This document shows, one piece after another, positions 6,835 to 15,335 of a stretch of 64,000 nucleotides of DNA; the stretch's first letter is position 1, and every line of letters starts with the position of its first letter. The notes beneath the pieces were generated by a model. It was not told where the DNA came from. It searched no databases and saw nothing but the letters and a program-made list of their open reading frames with translations. The position numbers and the translations under genes are program-made. The stretch is from Haliea sp. (GTDB taxonomy: Bacteria > Pseudomonadota > Gammaproteobacteria > Pseudomonadales > Halieaceae). The stretch covers positions 248,001 through 312,000 of the forward strand of contig NZNC01000029.1 of the NCBI GenBank assembly GCA_002692965.1, in the 5' to 3' direction.

Positions 6835-9800
6835 TCAACCCGGGTTGCGGGTGAGCCACTCGGCGACCGACTGCCACTGCTGGCGCAGGCGTTTCTCCGA
6901 CACCGGACGGCGAGTGCCCAGCTGCTGGGCAAACAGGGACACCCGGAACTCCTCCAGCATCCAGTGGTACTCGGCAGCCTCGGGGCACAGGGCCAGCAGG
7001 CCGGGATAGCGCTGCATCGCGCTGTCCAGGGGCTCACGAAGGGCTGCCAGCTGCTCGGTGCGCTCGCGATCGCGCTCCGCCTGCCCGGCCAGCCGCTCGG
7101 CCCGCTGCTGCAGGGCCTTCATGTAACGCGGATACTGAGCCAGCCACTCTTGAGGCGCATCCCTGAGGGCATGCCCGCCCCACAGGCGTTCGATTTGCGC
7201 CTCGATATCGGCCAGGGATTCTGTCCGGCTTTTGTCCCGATTGCGTTGCAGCCACTGGCGCGCTTCGGCCAGTGCGGCCAGCGCCGAGAGCACATTGCGT
7301 TCCAGCTCGTTGGCCACCTCGACCACGCCGCCACAGCGCTGCAGCAGCCCCTGGAAGGCGGCGGCATCACGAATCGACCAGGCATCCCCGAGGTCCAGTG
7401 CCTGCAGATAGGCGGCATCCACCAGGTCCGCCACCAGGGTATCCCGCTGCAGGCCCGCCCCGGCAACCAGCAACTGACTCTGGTTGCCCCGCAGGAGCTG
7501 CTTGCGCAGGAAGCGCTGCTGCTGGCGCTGCTGCAGCTCGACCAGTCGCAACACGCCGAGGCGATGCTGCAAACGGGCCTGCCCGGGATAGTCACAGAGA
7601 ATCACCGCCACGCTCTCGCCGCGGTCTTCGAGGGCCGGCCAGGCGACGATCTCGATGCCTGCCTGGCGGCTGCGCCACTCCGCCGGCAGCGGGCCGAAAT
7701 CCCAGCGGGTCAGCCCCTCCCGGGCGGGGCTGTCGCCACCGCCACCGGCGACACTCTCCCGGGTGTCCTCGGCGAAGCGGTCAACCAGGGCCTGCAGGTC
7801 GCGCCCCTGGGCCAGCAGCTTGCCGCGGGCATCCACTACCCGGATATTCATGTGGTAGAAGCTCTCGAGCCGCTCTGGGTTGAAGTGCCCCGCCTCCAGG
7901 CGCTGCCCTGACTGCCGCGACAGTTGCTGGGCCAGGGTCTGGCACAGGGGCACATCGTCGGGCTCCATTCCCGCCAGGGCCCGGTCGACGCTGTCCGGCA
8001 CCGGCACCAGCGCCTTGCGGCGATCCTTGGGCAGGCCCTTGACCAGCTGGATACATTTCTCCCGCAGGAGACCAGGCACCAGCCACTCGAAGCGATAGCG
8101 CGGCACCCGGTTGAGCAAGCCCACGGGGAGGGTCACCGAGACGCCGTCACCCTCCCCGCCCGGCTCGAAGGCATAGCTCAGACGCAGCGACAGGTCGCCC
8201 CACGCCAGCCGATCGGGAAATTGCGCCTCGAGGCCAGCCTCCGGTGCCCTCGCCTGCAGCAACTCCCGCGAGACACGCAAATTCCGCTCCGCCGCGGGTT
8301 CCCGTTTCAGCCAGCTGCGCAGGCTCTCCGCCGTGGTGATATCACCGGGCAGGTGCTCATCGTAGAAGCGAAACAGCACCTCCTCGTCCACTAGCAGATC
8401 GCGGCGGCGGACCCGGGTTTCCAGCTCCTCCAGCTCGCGCACCTGGCGCTGGTTGAACTTGAGGAAAGCGGGTGGACGCGGGAAACGGCCGGCGATCAGG
8501 CCCTCGCGAATCAGCAATTCCCGCGCTTCACCGGGGGCCAGGGGTCCATAGTGCACAGGGCGCCGGTCGGCCAGCACCAGGCCGAACAGGGACACGCGCT
8601 CCCAGGCCGTGGCCCGTCCGCGGCGCGGATCCCAGCGGGGCTCGTAGTAGTGATGCTTGAGCAGGTCCGGATTGGTCTCCAGGGCCCAGATCGGATCGAT
8701 CGCACCGACACCCCGGGCGAAGACCCGGGAGGTTTCCACCACCTCCGCCGCAACGATCCACTTGGGCGTCTTGCGACCCAGGGCCGAGCCGGGGAAGATC
8801 TGCAGCTTGCGGTTGCGCGCGCCGAGATACTCGCGTCCTTCCTGGTGCTGGGCAATATTCGACAGCAGCCCGCTCAGCAGCGCCCGGTGAATCGCCTCGA
8901 AAGGCTCTTCTTCCGCCGCGGCAATCTCCGCACGGGGCCGCAGTCCGATCTGGCGGCAGGCAATCCGCAGCTGGGCGTGCAGGTCCCGCCACTCGCGCAG
9001 GCGCAGATAGGACAAAAACTCTCGCTGGCACAGTTTGCGCAACTGGTTCTGACTCAAGGCCTGGCGCTGCTCCTCGTAGTAGCGCCAGAGGTTCAGCCAG
9101 CTGATGAAATCCGACTGCGGGTGGCGGAAGCGCGCGTGCAGCTGGTCCGCCTGCTGCCGCTTGTCAGCGGGGCGCTCCCGGGGGTCCTGTACCGCCAGGG
9201 CGGCGGCGATCACCAGGACCTCCTCCAGGCAAGCCAGTTGACCGCTGGCCAGCACCATGCGCGCCAGCCGCGGGTCCACCGGCAGGCGCGCCATCTGGCG
9301 GCCCAGCCCGGTGAGCTTGCCGGAACGCTCCACCGCGCCCAGCTCCTCCAGCAGGCGGTAGCCGTCGCGCACCATGCGCGGGTCCGGCGGGTTGATGAAG
9401 GGGAAGCGCTGGACCTCGCCGAGTCGCAACTGCAGCATCTGCAGGATGACCGCGGCCAGGTTGGTGCGCAGGATCTCGGGATCGGTAAAGGCCGGCCGGG
9501 CGAGGTAATCCTCCTCGCTGTAGAGGCGCAGGCACACGCCGGGCCCAACCCGCCCGCAGCGGCCCCGGCGCTGATCCGCACTGGCCCGGGAGATCGGCTC
9601 GATGGGCAGGCGCTGCATCTTGGTGCGAGCACTGTAGCGGCTGATCCGCGCTTCGCCGGGGTCGATGACATAGCGAATACCGGGTACCGTCAGCGAGGTC
9701 TCCGCGACGTTAGTGGCCAGCACCACCCGCAGCCCGCGCCGCCGCGCGGGGTCGAACACACGGTTCTGCTCGGCCTGGGAGAGTCGGGCATACAGGGGCA

Positions 9801-10590
9801 GCACCTCCAGGCGCTCCCGCCCGCGCAGAGCGTGGGCCAACTCGCGGATATCCCGCTCGCCGGACAAAAACACCAGCACGTCGCCCCGCGGCCCCAGCTC
9901 CCCCGCCTCGATCGACTCCACCAATTGCACAATTTGTTGCTGCAGCCCCAGGTCACGGTCCTCGGCGGGATCCAGATACAGGGTCTCCACCGGGTAACTA
10001 CGCCCGGACACCTCGAGGACTGGCGCATCGTCGAAATGCCGCGAGAAACTCTCCAGGTCGATGGTCGCCGAGGGGATGATCAACTTGAGATCGGGGCGTC
10101 GCGGCAGCAGCTGCTTGAGATAGCCGAGGAGGAAATCGATGTTCAGGCTGCGCTCGTGGGCCTCGTCGATGATCAGGGTATCGTACTGGCGCAGCAGGCG
10201 GTCCCGCTGAATTTCCGCCAGCAGGATGCCGTCGGTCATCAGCTTGACCGCGGTAGACTCGGTAACGCTCTCATTGAAGCGCACCTGGTAGCCCACCAGG
10301 TCGCCGAGCTGGACCTGCAGCTCGGCGGCAATGCGCTGGGCCACGGTGCGCGCGGCCAGCCGCCGCGGCTGGGTGTGGCCGATGCGCGCCTGCTGCCCGC
10401 GGCCCAGTTCCAGGCAGATCTTGGGCAACTGGGTGGTCTTGCCGGAACCGGTCTCGCCGGCGATGATCACCACCTGGTGGTCGCGTATCGCGGCGGCGAT
10501 ATCCTCCCGGCGCTGGACGACCGGCAAATCTTCCGGCCAGCGAATGGGCGGAATCACCCGGGCGACCGGACTTGCTGCAGCGTCACTCAC
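6835..10590 (-). CDS. hrpA: ATP-dependent RNA helicase HrpA
   Basis: A DEAH-box RNA helicase of 1251 aa (E. coli HrpA is about 1300), which acts on stalled or colliding ribosomes and mRNA processing. Walker A GETGSGKTTQ lies near residue 48, the DEAH box is in IIDEAHERSLN, motif III is IPSATID, and QRRGRCGRVGPG is motif VI. HA2/OB-fold and the long HrpA-specific C-terminal domain (DUF3418) follow. The start is GTG at 10590, overlapping the fadD stop as GTGA, so translation is probably coupled to fadD. Confidence 0.96.
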   Translation of the reverse strand: MSDAAASPVARVIPPIRWPEDLPVVQRREDIAAAIRDHQVVIIAGETGSGKTTQLPKICLELGRGQQARIGHTQPRRLAARTVAQRIAAELQVQLGDLVGYQVRFNESVTESTAVKLMTDGILLAEIQRDRLLRQYDTLIIDEAHERSLNIDFLLGYLKQLLPRRPDLKLIIPSATIDLESFSRHFDDAPVLEVSGRSYPVETLYLDPAEDRDLGLQQQIVQLVESIEAGELGPRGDVLVFLSGERDIRELAHALRGRERLEVLPLYARLSQAEQNRVFDPARRRGLRVVLATNVAETSLTVPGIRYVIDPGEARISRYSARTKMQRLPIEPISRASADQRRGRCGRVGPGVCLRLYSEEDYLARPAFTDPEILRTNLAAVILQMLQLRLGEVQRFPFINPPDPRMVRDGYRLLEELGAVERSGKLTGLGRQMARLPVDPRLARMVLASGQLACLEEVLVIAAALAVQDPRERPADKRQQADQLHARFRHPQSDFISWLNLWRYYEEQRQALSQNQLRKLCQREFLSYLRLREWRDLHAQLRIACRQIGLRPRAEIAAAEEEPFEAIHRALLSGLLSNIAQHQEGREYLGARNRKLQIFPGSALGRKTPKWIVAAEVVETSRVFARGVGAIDPIWALETNPDLLKHHYYEPRWDPRRGRATAWERVSLFGLVLADRRPVHYGPLAPGEARELLIREGLIAGRFPRPPAFLKFNQRQVRELEELETRVRRRDLLVDEEVLFRFYDEHLPGDITTAESLRSWLKREPAAERNLRVSRELLQARAPEAGLEAQFPDRLAWGDLSLRLSYAFEPGGEGDGVSVTLPVGLLNRVPRYRFEWLVPGLLREKCIQLVKGLPKDRRKALVPVPDSVDRALAGMEPDDVPLCQTLAQQLSRQSGQRLEAGHFNPERLESFYHMNIRVVDARGKLLAQGRDLQALVDRFAEDTRESVAGGGGDSPAREGLTRWDFGPLPAEWRSRQAGIEIVAWPALEDRGESVAVILCDYPGQARLQHRLGVLRLVELQQRQQQRFLRKQLLRGNQSQLLVAGAGLQRDTLVADLVDAAYLQALDLGDAWSIRDAAAFQGLLQRCGGVVEVANELERNVLSALAALAEARQWLQRNRDKSRTESLADIEAQIERLWGGHALRDAPQEWLAQYPRYMKALQQRAERLAGQAERDRERTEQLAALREPLDSAMQRYPGLLALCPEAAEYHWMLEEFRVSLFAQQLGTRRPVSEKRLRQQWQSVAEWLTRNPG

Positions 10591-12281
10591 GCGTCACCCT
10601 GCTCCTTCAGCTCGCGGCGCAGGATCTTGCCCACATTCGACTTGGGCAGTTCATCGCGAAAGACCACCTGCTTCGGCACCTTGTAGCCAGTGAGACTGCG
10701 GCGCATGAACTCGCGCACCGCTTCCGCAGTGAGCTGACCGGAGCGGCTGACCACGAACATGCGAACCGCCTCCCCGGTCTCGTCGTCAGGCACTCCTATC
10801 GCCGCACACTCGACCACATCGTCGTGCTCGTAGAGCACGTCTTCCAGCTCGTTGGGATAGACGTTGAAACCGGAGACCAGAATCATGTCCTTCTTGCGGT
10901 CGACGATTTTCAGGTAGCCGTCCTCGCGGATGACCGCAATGTCACCGGTGTGGAACCAGCCCCGCTCGTCGAGCACGGCCGCGGTGTCTTCCGGCCGGTT
11001 CCAGTATCCCTGCATCACCTGCGGCCCCTGCACGCAGAGCTCCCCGGGTTCGCCCATCGGCACCGGCTCACCGGCATCGTTGACCAGCTTGACCCGGGTC
11101 CCCGGCAGGGGCAGGCCGATGGTGCCCAGCACCCGGCGGTTGCCCGGGTTCGCGGCAACCACCGGCGACGTTTCGGTCAGCCCGTAGCCTTCGGAAATGC
11201 CGCAGCCGGTGATCGCCTCCCAATGCTGGGCCGCCGCGTGGGACAGCGCCATGCCACCGGACATGGTGACCTTGAGTTGCGAGAAATCCAGGCGGCGGAA
11301 ATCCTCCCGGGCACAGAGGCCCGCGAACAGGGTGTTCAGGCCAAAGAAGACCGAGGGGCGGTACTGGCGAAAGCGCTTTATCAGCTCCTTCTGGTTGCGC
11401 GGATCGGGAATGAACACCATGTGGAAGCCATTGACCATGGAGAACACGCAGCTCATGAAGGCATAGATATGGTAGGTGGGCAGTGGCTGCATCAGGACCT
11501 CGTGCCCGGGTGACTGCGGCTGGCTGGCCATGTACTCGTCTACCTGCAGTACGTTCGCCACCAGGTTGCCGTGGGACAGGCGCGCGCCCTTGGCCACGCC
11601 GGTGGTACCACCGGTATATTGCAGCAGGGCCAGGCTGTCCCGGTGCGTCGGGATCCAGGTAAAGCGGCGCTCCTCGCCCAGTGCGAGAGCCGCCCGCAGA
11701 TGCACGGCATGCTCCAGGCCGGCGGCCGCGCGGCTGCCTTTCAGGTAGCGCGCCGCGGTGTTCAAGAGCCACCGCCGCAGGGGGGGGTGCAGATCCGCTG
11801 GCCGGGTCATGACCACGTGCTCGACGCCCGTGTCCGACAACACGGCCGCCGCCGTGGCGGACATGCCCTCCAGCAGGACCAGGGCGCGGGCACCGGAGTC
11901 CCGCAACTGGTGGCGCAATTCGCGCTCGCTGTACATCGGGTTGGTGTTCACCACCACCAGCCCGGCGCGCAGGGCCCCGAGCACGACTACCGGGTACTGC
12001 ACCAGGTTCGGCAGCTGCACCGCAATGCGATCACCCATTTCCAGGCCCGTGTGATGCTCGAGGTAGCTGGCGAACTGCCCCGACAGGCGGTCCAGGTCGG
12101 CAAAAGTGATGGTGTGGCCGAGGCTGGTGAAAGCCGCTTCATCGGCGTGTTCGCGAAAGGCGTGCTCGATCAGCTCAATCAGGTTGTCGAAGCGCTCCAG
12201 GTCAATCCGGCAACTCACACCCAGCTCGCGCCAGGTCGCCGCAACCCGTTTCTGTAGCTCGATCACACTTTCCTCGCTCAT
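10587..12281 (-). CDS. fadD: Long-chain fatty acid-CoA ligase
   Basis: An AMP-forming acyl-CoA synthetase of 564 aa that activates fatty acids for beta-oxidation or lipid synthesis. The adenylation signature YTGGTTGVAKGA, then GYGLTETSPV, GWFHTGDIA, and the C-terminal catalytic lysine region KSNVGKILRREL are all intact. The ATG at 12281 (MSEESVIELQK) follows GGGAGCAGGA and was chosen over a much longer open frame extending upstream, which would run through the divergent MaoC-like gene. FadD-type length and motifs fit long-chain substrates, but chain length cannot be read from sequence alone. Confidence 0.92.
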   Translation of the reverse strand: MSEESVIELQKRVAATWRELGVSCRIDLERFDNLIELIEHAFREHADEAAFTSLGHTITFADLDRLSGQFASYLEHHTGLEMGDRIAVQLPNLVQYPVVVLGALRAGLVVVNTNPMYSERELRHQLRDSGARALVLLEGMSATAAAVLSDTGVEHVVMTRPADLHPPLRRWLLNTAARYLKGSRAAAGLEHAVHLRAALALGEERRFTWIPTHRDSLALLQYTGGTTGVAKGARLSHGNLVANVLQVDEYMASQPQSPGHEVLMQPLPTYHIYAFMSCVFSMVNGFHMVFIPDPRNQKELIKRFRQYRPSVFFGLNTLFAGLCAREDFRRLDFSQLKVTMSGGMALSHAAAQHWEAITGCGISEGYGLTETSPVVAANPGNRRVLGTIGLPLPGTRVKLVNDAGEPVPMGEPGELCVQGPQVMQGYWNRPEDTAAVLDERGWFHTGDIAVIREDGYLKIVDRKKDMILVSGFNVYPNELEDVLYEHDDVVECAAIGVPDDETGEAVRMFVVSRSGQLTAEAVREFMRRSLTGYKVPKQVVFRDELPKSNVGKILRRELKEQGDA

Positions 12282-12362
12282 GTTTTCCTGCTCCCGGACA
12301 GGCCAAATCAACCGGTACAGGGTATCATCCCCGCCCTGGTTTTGCCGTGCAGGAATCACCCC

Positions 12363-12833
12363 ATGAAAGCCTTGAGCAACGTACCCTACAGTGCCCTGAG
12401 CATTGGCCAGCAGGCCAGCAGCACCCGCATCGTCAGCCGGCGGGACATCCAGCTCTTCGCCCTGGCCAGCGGTGACTGGAACCCGCTGCACCTGGACGAG
12501 GACTATGCCGCCACCACCAGCTTCGGCGAGTGCATCGCTCACGGCATGTTCACCGGCGGCCTGGTGTCCGCGGTACTGGCCAACCAGCTGCCCGGCCCGG
12601 GCACCGTCTACTTGGAGCAGACGCTGCGATTTCGCGCCCCGGTCCGCGTCGGCGACACCCTGGAAACCCGGGTCAGCGTGAGCGAAAAACGCGACCGCGG
12701 CCAGAGGGTCGTGCTCGACTGCAAGGTCGTCAACCAGGATGGCAAGCGCGTCGCCACCGGTACCGCCACCGTTATCGCCCCCACGGAAAGCCTGACCGTG
12801 ATGCCCCGCAGTCCAGACTTGGACAGCCCCTGA
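12363..12833 (+). CDS. MaoC-like hydratase-dehydratase domain protein
   Basis: A 156-aa hot-dog-fold protein of the (R)-enoyl-CoA hydratase (PhaJ/MaoC) type. The hydratase motif is present: ALASGDWNPLHLDEDYAATTSFGECIAHGMF, with Asp and His at the usual active-site places. It probably hydrates trans-2-enoyl-CoA to (R)-3-hydroxyacyl-CoA. The ATG at 12363 has AGGA 8 nt upstream. It diverges from fadD across 81 nt, consistent with shared control of acyl-CoA genes. Confidence 0.9.
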   Translation: MKALSNVPYSALSIGQQASSTRIVSRRDIQLFALASGDWNPLHLDEDYAATTSFGECIAHGMFTGGLVSAVLANQLPGPGTVYLEQTLRFRAPVRVGDTLETRVSVSEKRDRGQRVVLDCKVVNQDGKRVATGTATVIAPTESLTVMPRSPDLDSP

Positions 12834-12877
12834 GGCACTGGCACAATAGCCCGCAATCCGCCTTCCAGAGAGTGACC

Positions 12878-14716
12878 ATGCGCCGTCATCAATCCCCTCA
12901 CGCAGCCCCCCTGATCGGCCTTCTCGCCCTGCTTTTGCTCGCTCCCCTCGCGGCGCTGGCGAGCAGCCCGGCCGAGGAAACCCGCCGCCTGCACGCATTC
13001 CTGGACGCGGTGTACGAGGAAGAGCTGCGCTTCTCGCCGGAATACCTGACCAAACTCGGCCGGCGCGACCTGCAGGATCAACTGGATGACTACAGCGAGG
13101 CCGGTGAGCTGGCCTACCTCGAGTGGTACCGGGACAGCGTCGCCCGCCTGGGCGACCGCTTCGACCGGGGGGCTCTGGATGCCGAGGGGCAGTTGTCCTG
13201 GGATTTCTGGCATTTCCGCCTGGAGCGCCTGGAGGACAACTGGCAGTTCCGCAAGCACCCCTACGTGCTGACCCAGGTCAGCGCCAGTCACACCGACCTG
13301 CCCCAGCTCCTGATCAACTACCACGAGGTGGAAAGCGAAGCCGACATGCTCGCCTACATCAGCCGCCTGGAAGCCTTTAAGCGGGCACTGGGACAGATGC
13401 GTCAGCGGGCCGAGGACGCGGCCGACAAGGGCATCCGGCCGCCCCGCTTTGCCTACGACTACGTGATCGGGCAGTCCCGGGAGCTTCTGCGGGGGGCGCC
13501 CTTCGATAGCTCCGGGGAGGATTCCGCACTCTGGGCCGATGCCCGGGCGAAAATCGACGGCCTGCGCGAACGCGGCGTCATCGACCTGGAGCGGGCAGAA
13601 GCGCTCCAGCAGCGCACCCGGGAAGCCCTCGTCAACCGGGTCGGCCCCGCCTACCGCGCCCTGATAGCCTGGTACCAGAAGGATCGCAGCGCGGCCCCGG
13701 CGGAGGCGCGGGGGGCACTCTCCCTGCCCGACGGCAAAGCCTGGTACGCCAACCGCATCCGCGAGTACACCACCCTGGACCGGGACGCAAAAGCCATCCA
13801 CGCGCTGGGTCTGCAGGAGGTAACGCGGCTTCGCGAGGCCATGGAGGCCATCCGCCGGGACGTGGATTTCAAGGGCGATCTGGCGGCTTTTTTCACCTTC
13901 ATCCGCGAGGGTGAGCGCTTCTACTACCCGAATACCCCGGCGGGTCGACAGGCGATTATCGATGAAACCCGCGATTATCTGGCACGCATAGAGCCGCACC
14001 TGCCGGACTATTTCGGCCGGCTGCCGATCACCCCCCTGGAAGTGCGCCGGGTCGAGGCCTTCCGCGAGCGGGATGGCGGCGCGGCTTTCTATGAGCAGGG
14101 CACACCCGACGGCAGCCGCCCCGGGGTGTACTACATGCACCTCTCGGACATGCGCGCCAACAACCGCACCGACCTGCAGACGACCGCCTACCACGAGGGC
14201 AATCCCGGCCACCATATGCAGGTGGCCCTGAGCCTGGAGAACACCGGGCTACCCGCGTTCCGCCGCAATGTCTGGTATTCCGCTTACGGCGAGGGCTGGG
14301 CCCTCTACAGCGAGCTGCTGGCGGCTGAGATGGGCGTCTACGACGACCCCTACATGCAGTTCGGCCGCCTGGCCGCCGAGATTTTCCGGGCCATCCGCCT
14401 GGTGGTGGATACCGGCATGCACGCCATGGGCTGGAGTCAGGAACGCGCAGTCCAGTACATGCTGGAAAATTCCGCCATGCCGGAGTCCCAGGTGCGCTCG
14501 GAAATCGAGCGCTACCTGGTCTGGCCGGGCCAGGCCCTCTCCTACAAGATGGGCATGCAACATATCCTGGAGCTGCGAGAGCAGGCCAGGGCGGAACTGG
14601 GGGCTGACTTCGATATTCGCGGATTCCACGATGTGGTGCTCGGCGGGGGCTCCCTGCCGCTACCACTGCTGAGCCGTCAGGTGGAAGGCTGGATCGAGAG
14701 GCGGAGCGCCCGGTGA
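12878..14716 (+). CDS. Secreted DUF885 family protein (putative metallopeptidase-like)
   Basis: A 612-aa protein with an N-terminal signal (residues 1-26, LLALLLLAPLAALAS) and a DUF885 domain over the rest. The conserved motif TAYHEGNPGHHMQ near residue 435 resembles the zinc-binding HExxH region of gluzincin-like peptidases, and the later GEGWALYSE and WPGQALSYKMG segments are family hallmarks. It is predicted to be periplasmic or membrane-associated. The ATG at 12878 gives a proper signal peptide; the longer open frame upstream overlaps the MaoC-like gene. Substrate is unknown. Confidence 0.85.
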   Translation: MRRHQSPHAAPLIGLLALLLLAPLAALASSPAEETRRLHAFLDAVYEEELRFSPEYLTKLGRRDLQDQLDDYSEAGELAYLEWYRDSVARLGDRFDRGALDAEGQLSWDFWHFRLERLEDNWQFRKHPYVLTQVSASHTDLPQLLINYHEVESEADMLAYISRLEAFKRALGQMRQRAEDAADKGIRPPRFAYDYVIGQSRELLRGAPFDSSGEDSALWADARAKIDGLRERGVIDLERAEALQQRTREALVNRVGPAYRALIAWYQKDRSAAPAEARGALSLPDGKAWYANRIREYTTLDRDAKAIHALGLQEVTRLREAMEAIRRDVDFKGDLAAFFTFIREGERFYYPNTPAGRQAIIDETRDYLARIEPHLPDYFGRLPITPLEVRRVEAFRERDGGAAFYEQGTPDGSRPGVYYMHLSDMRANNRTDLQTTAYHEGNPGHHMQVALSLENTGLPAFRRNVWYSAYGEGWALYSELLAAEMGVYDDPYMQFGRLAAEIFRAIRLVVDTGMHAMGWSQERAVQYMLENSAMPESQVRSEIERYLVWPGQALSYKMGMQHILELREQARAELGADFDIRGFHDVVLGGGSLPLPLLSRQVEGWIERRSAR

Positions 14717-14754
14717 GCGCGCCGCCCCGGCGCGCGGGACGCGGTTGTCCCAGG

Positions 14755-15249
14755 TCAGGCGGGCGCGGCGTCGGCTTCCCCGTTCTGGAACTGCTCGGGG
14801 TCAAGGTACTGCAGACGCAGTTCGACCGTACCCCGTGTGGAGCTGGCATCGGCGCCGAGCACCATGACGCTGGGCTCGCCCTCCTCCCAGGTCACCGCGG
14901 TCACCCCGAAGATCATCACATTGGGGTCGTGCTCGGCGGTGAACACGGTAATGTCGCGCTGCTCCCGCAGCGCATCGCTCAGCCGCGCCACCAGCAGCGC
15001 CAGGCCGGCGCGAAAGCTGCCGAAATTGAGCTTGCCGCGGTAGAGGTCATGGTCCAGGGCGACATCGAAGCGCACCAGGGACTTGTCCTCCATCTGCACA
15101 TTGGTCAAGGCTACCGACTTGCCCGCCAGCATGTCGCGAAAGACCTGCTTGGCCTCGGTCCGGCGGGATTCCAGAAAGGCCTTGTAGAGCAAATTGACCG
15201 ACATGGTCAGAAACTTTTCCCGGGAAACGGTCTGTGAACCCTGCGACAT
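14755..15249 (-). CDS. Conserved protein of unknown function
   Basis: A 164-aa soluble protein that I cannot assign. It begins MSQGSQTVSREKFLTMSVNLLYK, has a helical first half and a strand-rich second half (DITVFTAEHDPNVMIFGVTAVTW, then GTVELRLQYLDPEQF) and a short acidic/Ala tail. There is no signal peptide, transmembrane segment or cysteine. It diverges from mnmC, with a 16-bp palindrome between them, and converges on the DUF885 gene with a 38-nt gap. A GGGGGTGAC lies just before the ATG. Confidence 0.7.
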   Translation of the reverse strand: MSQGSQTVSREKFLTMSVNLLYKAFLESRRTEAKQVFRDMLAGKSVALTNVQMEDKSLVRFDVALDHDLYRGKLNFGSFRAGLALLVARLSDALREQRDITVFTAEHDPNVMIFGVTAVTWEEGEPSVMVLGADASSTRGTVELRLQYLDPEQFQNGEADAAPA

Positions 15250-15272
15250 GTCACCCCCTATGATCGACGCCG

Positions 15273-15288
15273 AGGCAGTCTACTGCCT
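15273..15288. promoter_or_regulatory. 16-bp palindrome between the unknown gene and mnmC
   Basis: AGGCAGT-CT-ACTGCCT, perfect 7-bp arms with a 2-bp centre, in the 86-nt divergent intergenic region. Its position, 24 nt upstream of one start and 48 nt upstream of the other, would suit an operator for either gene. The binding protein is unknown. Confidence 0.35.
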
Positions 15289-15335
15289 GCCCCCGACAAA
15301 CGCCAGCCTGCACAACGCAAGACGAGGTGGCCAGC

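Noticed and set aside
6261-6854. Plus-strand open frames across hvfA rich in His/Arg/Cys
   Set aside because: They are the reverse reading of the EGKCG repeats. The minus strand has a signal peptide, RBS and matching HvfB/HvfC neighbours.
8551-10686. A 711-codon open frame antisense to hrpA and fadD
   Set aside because: Long antisense frames are expected in GC-rich genes; the translation is Gln/His/Leu/Gly-rich and matches no family, while hrpA on the other strand has all its helicase motifs.
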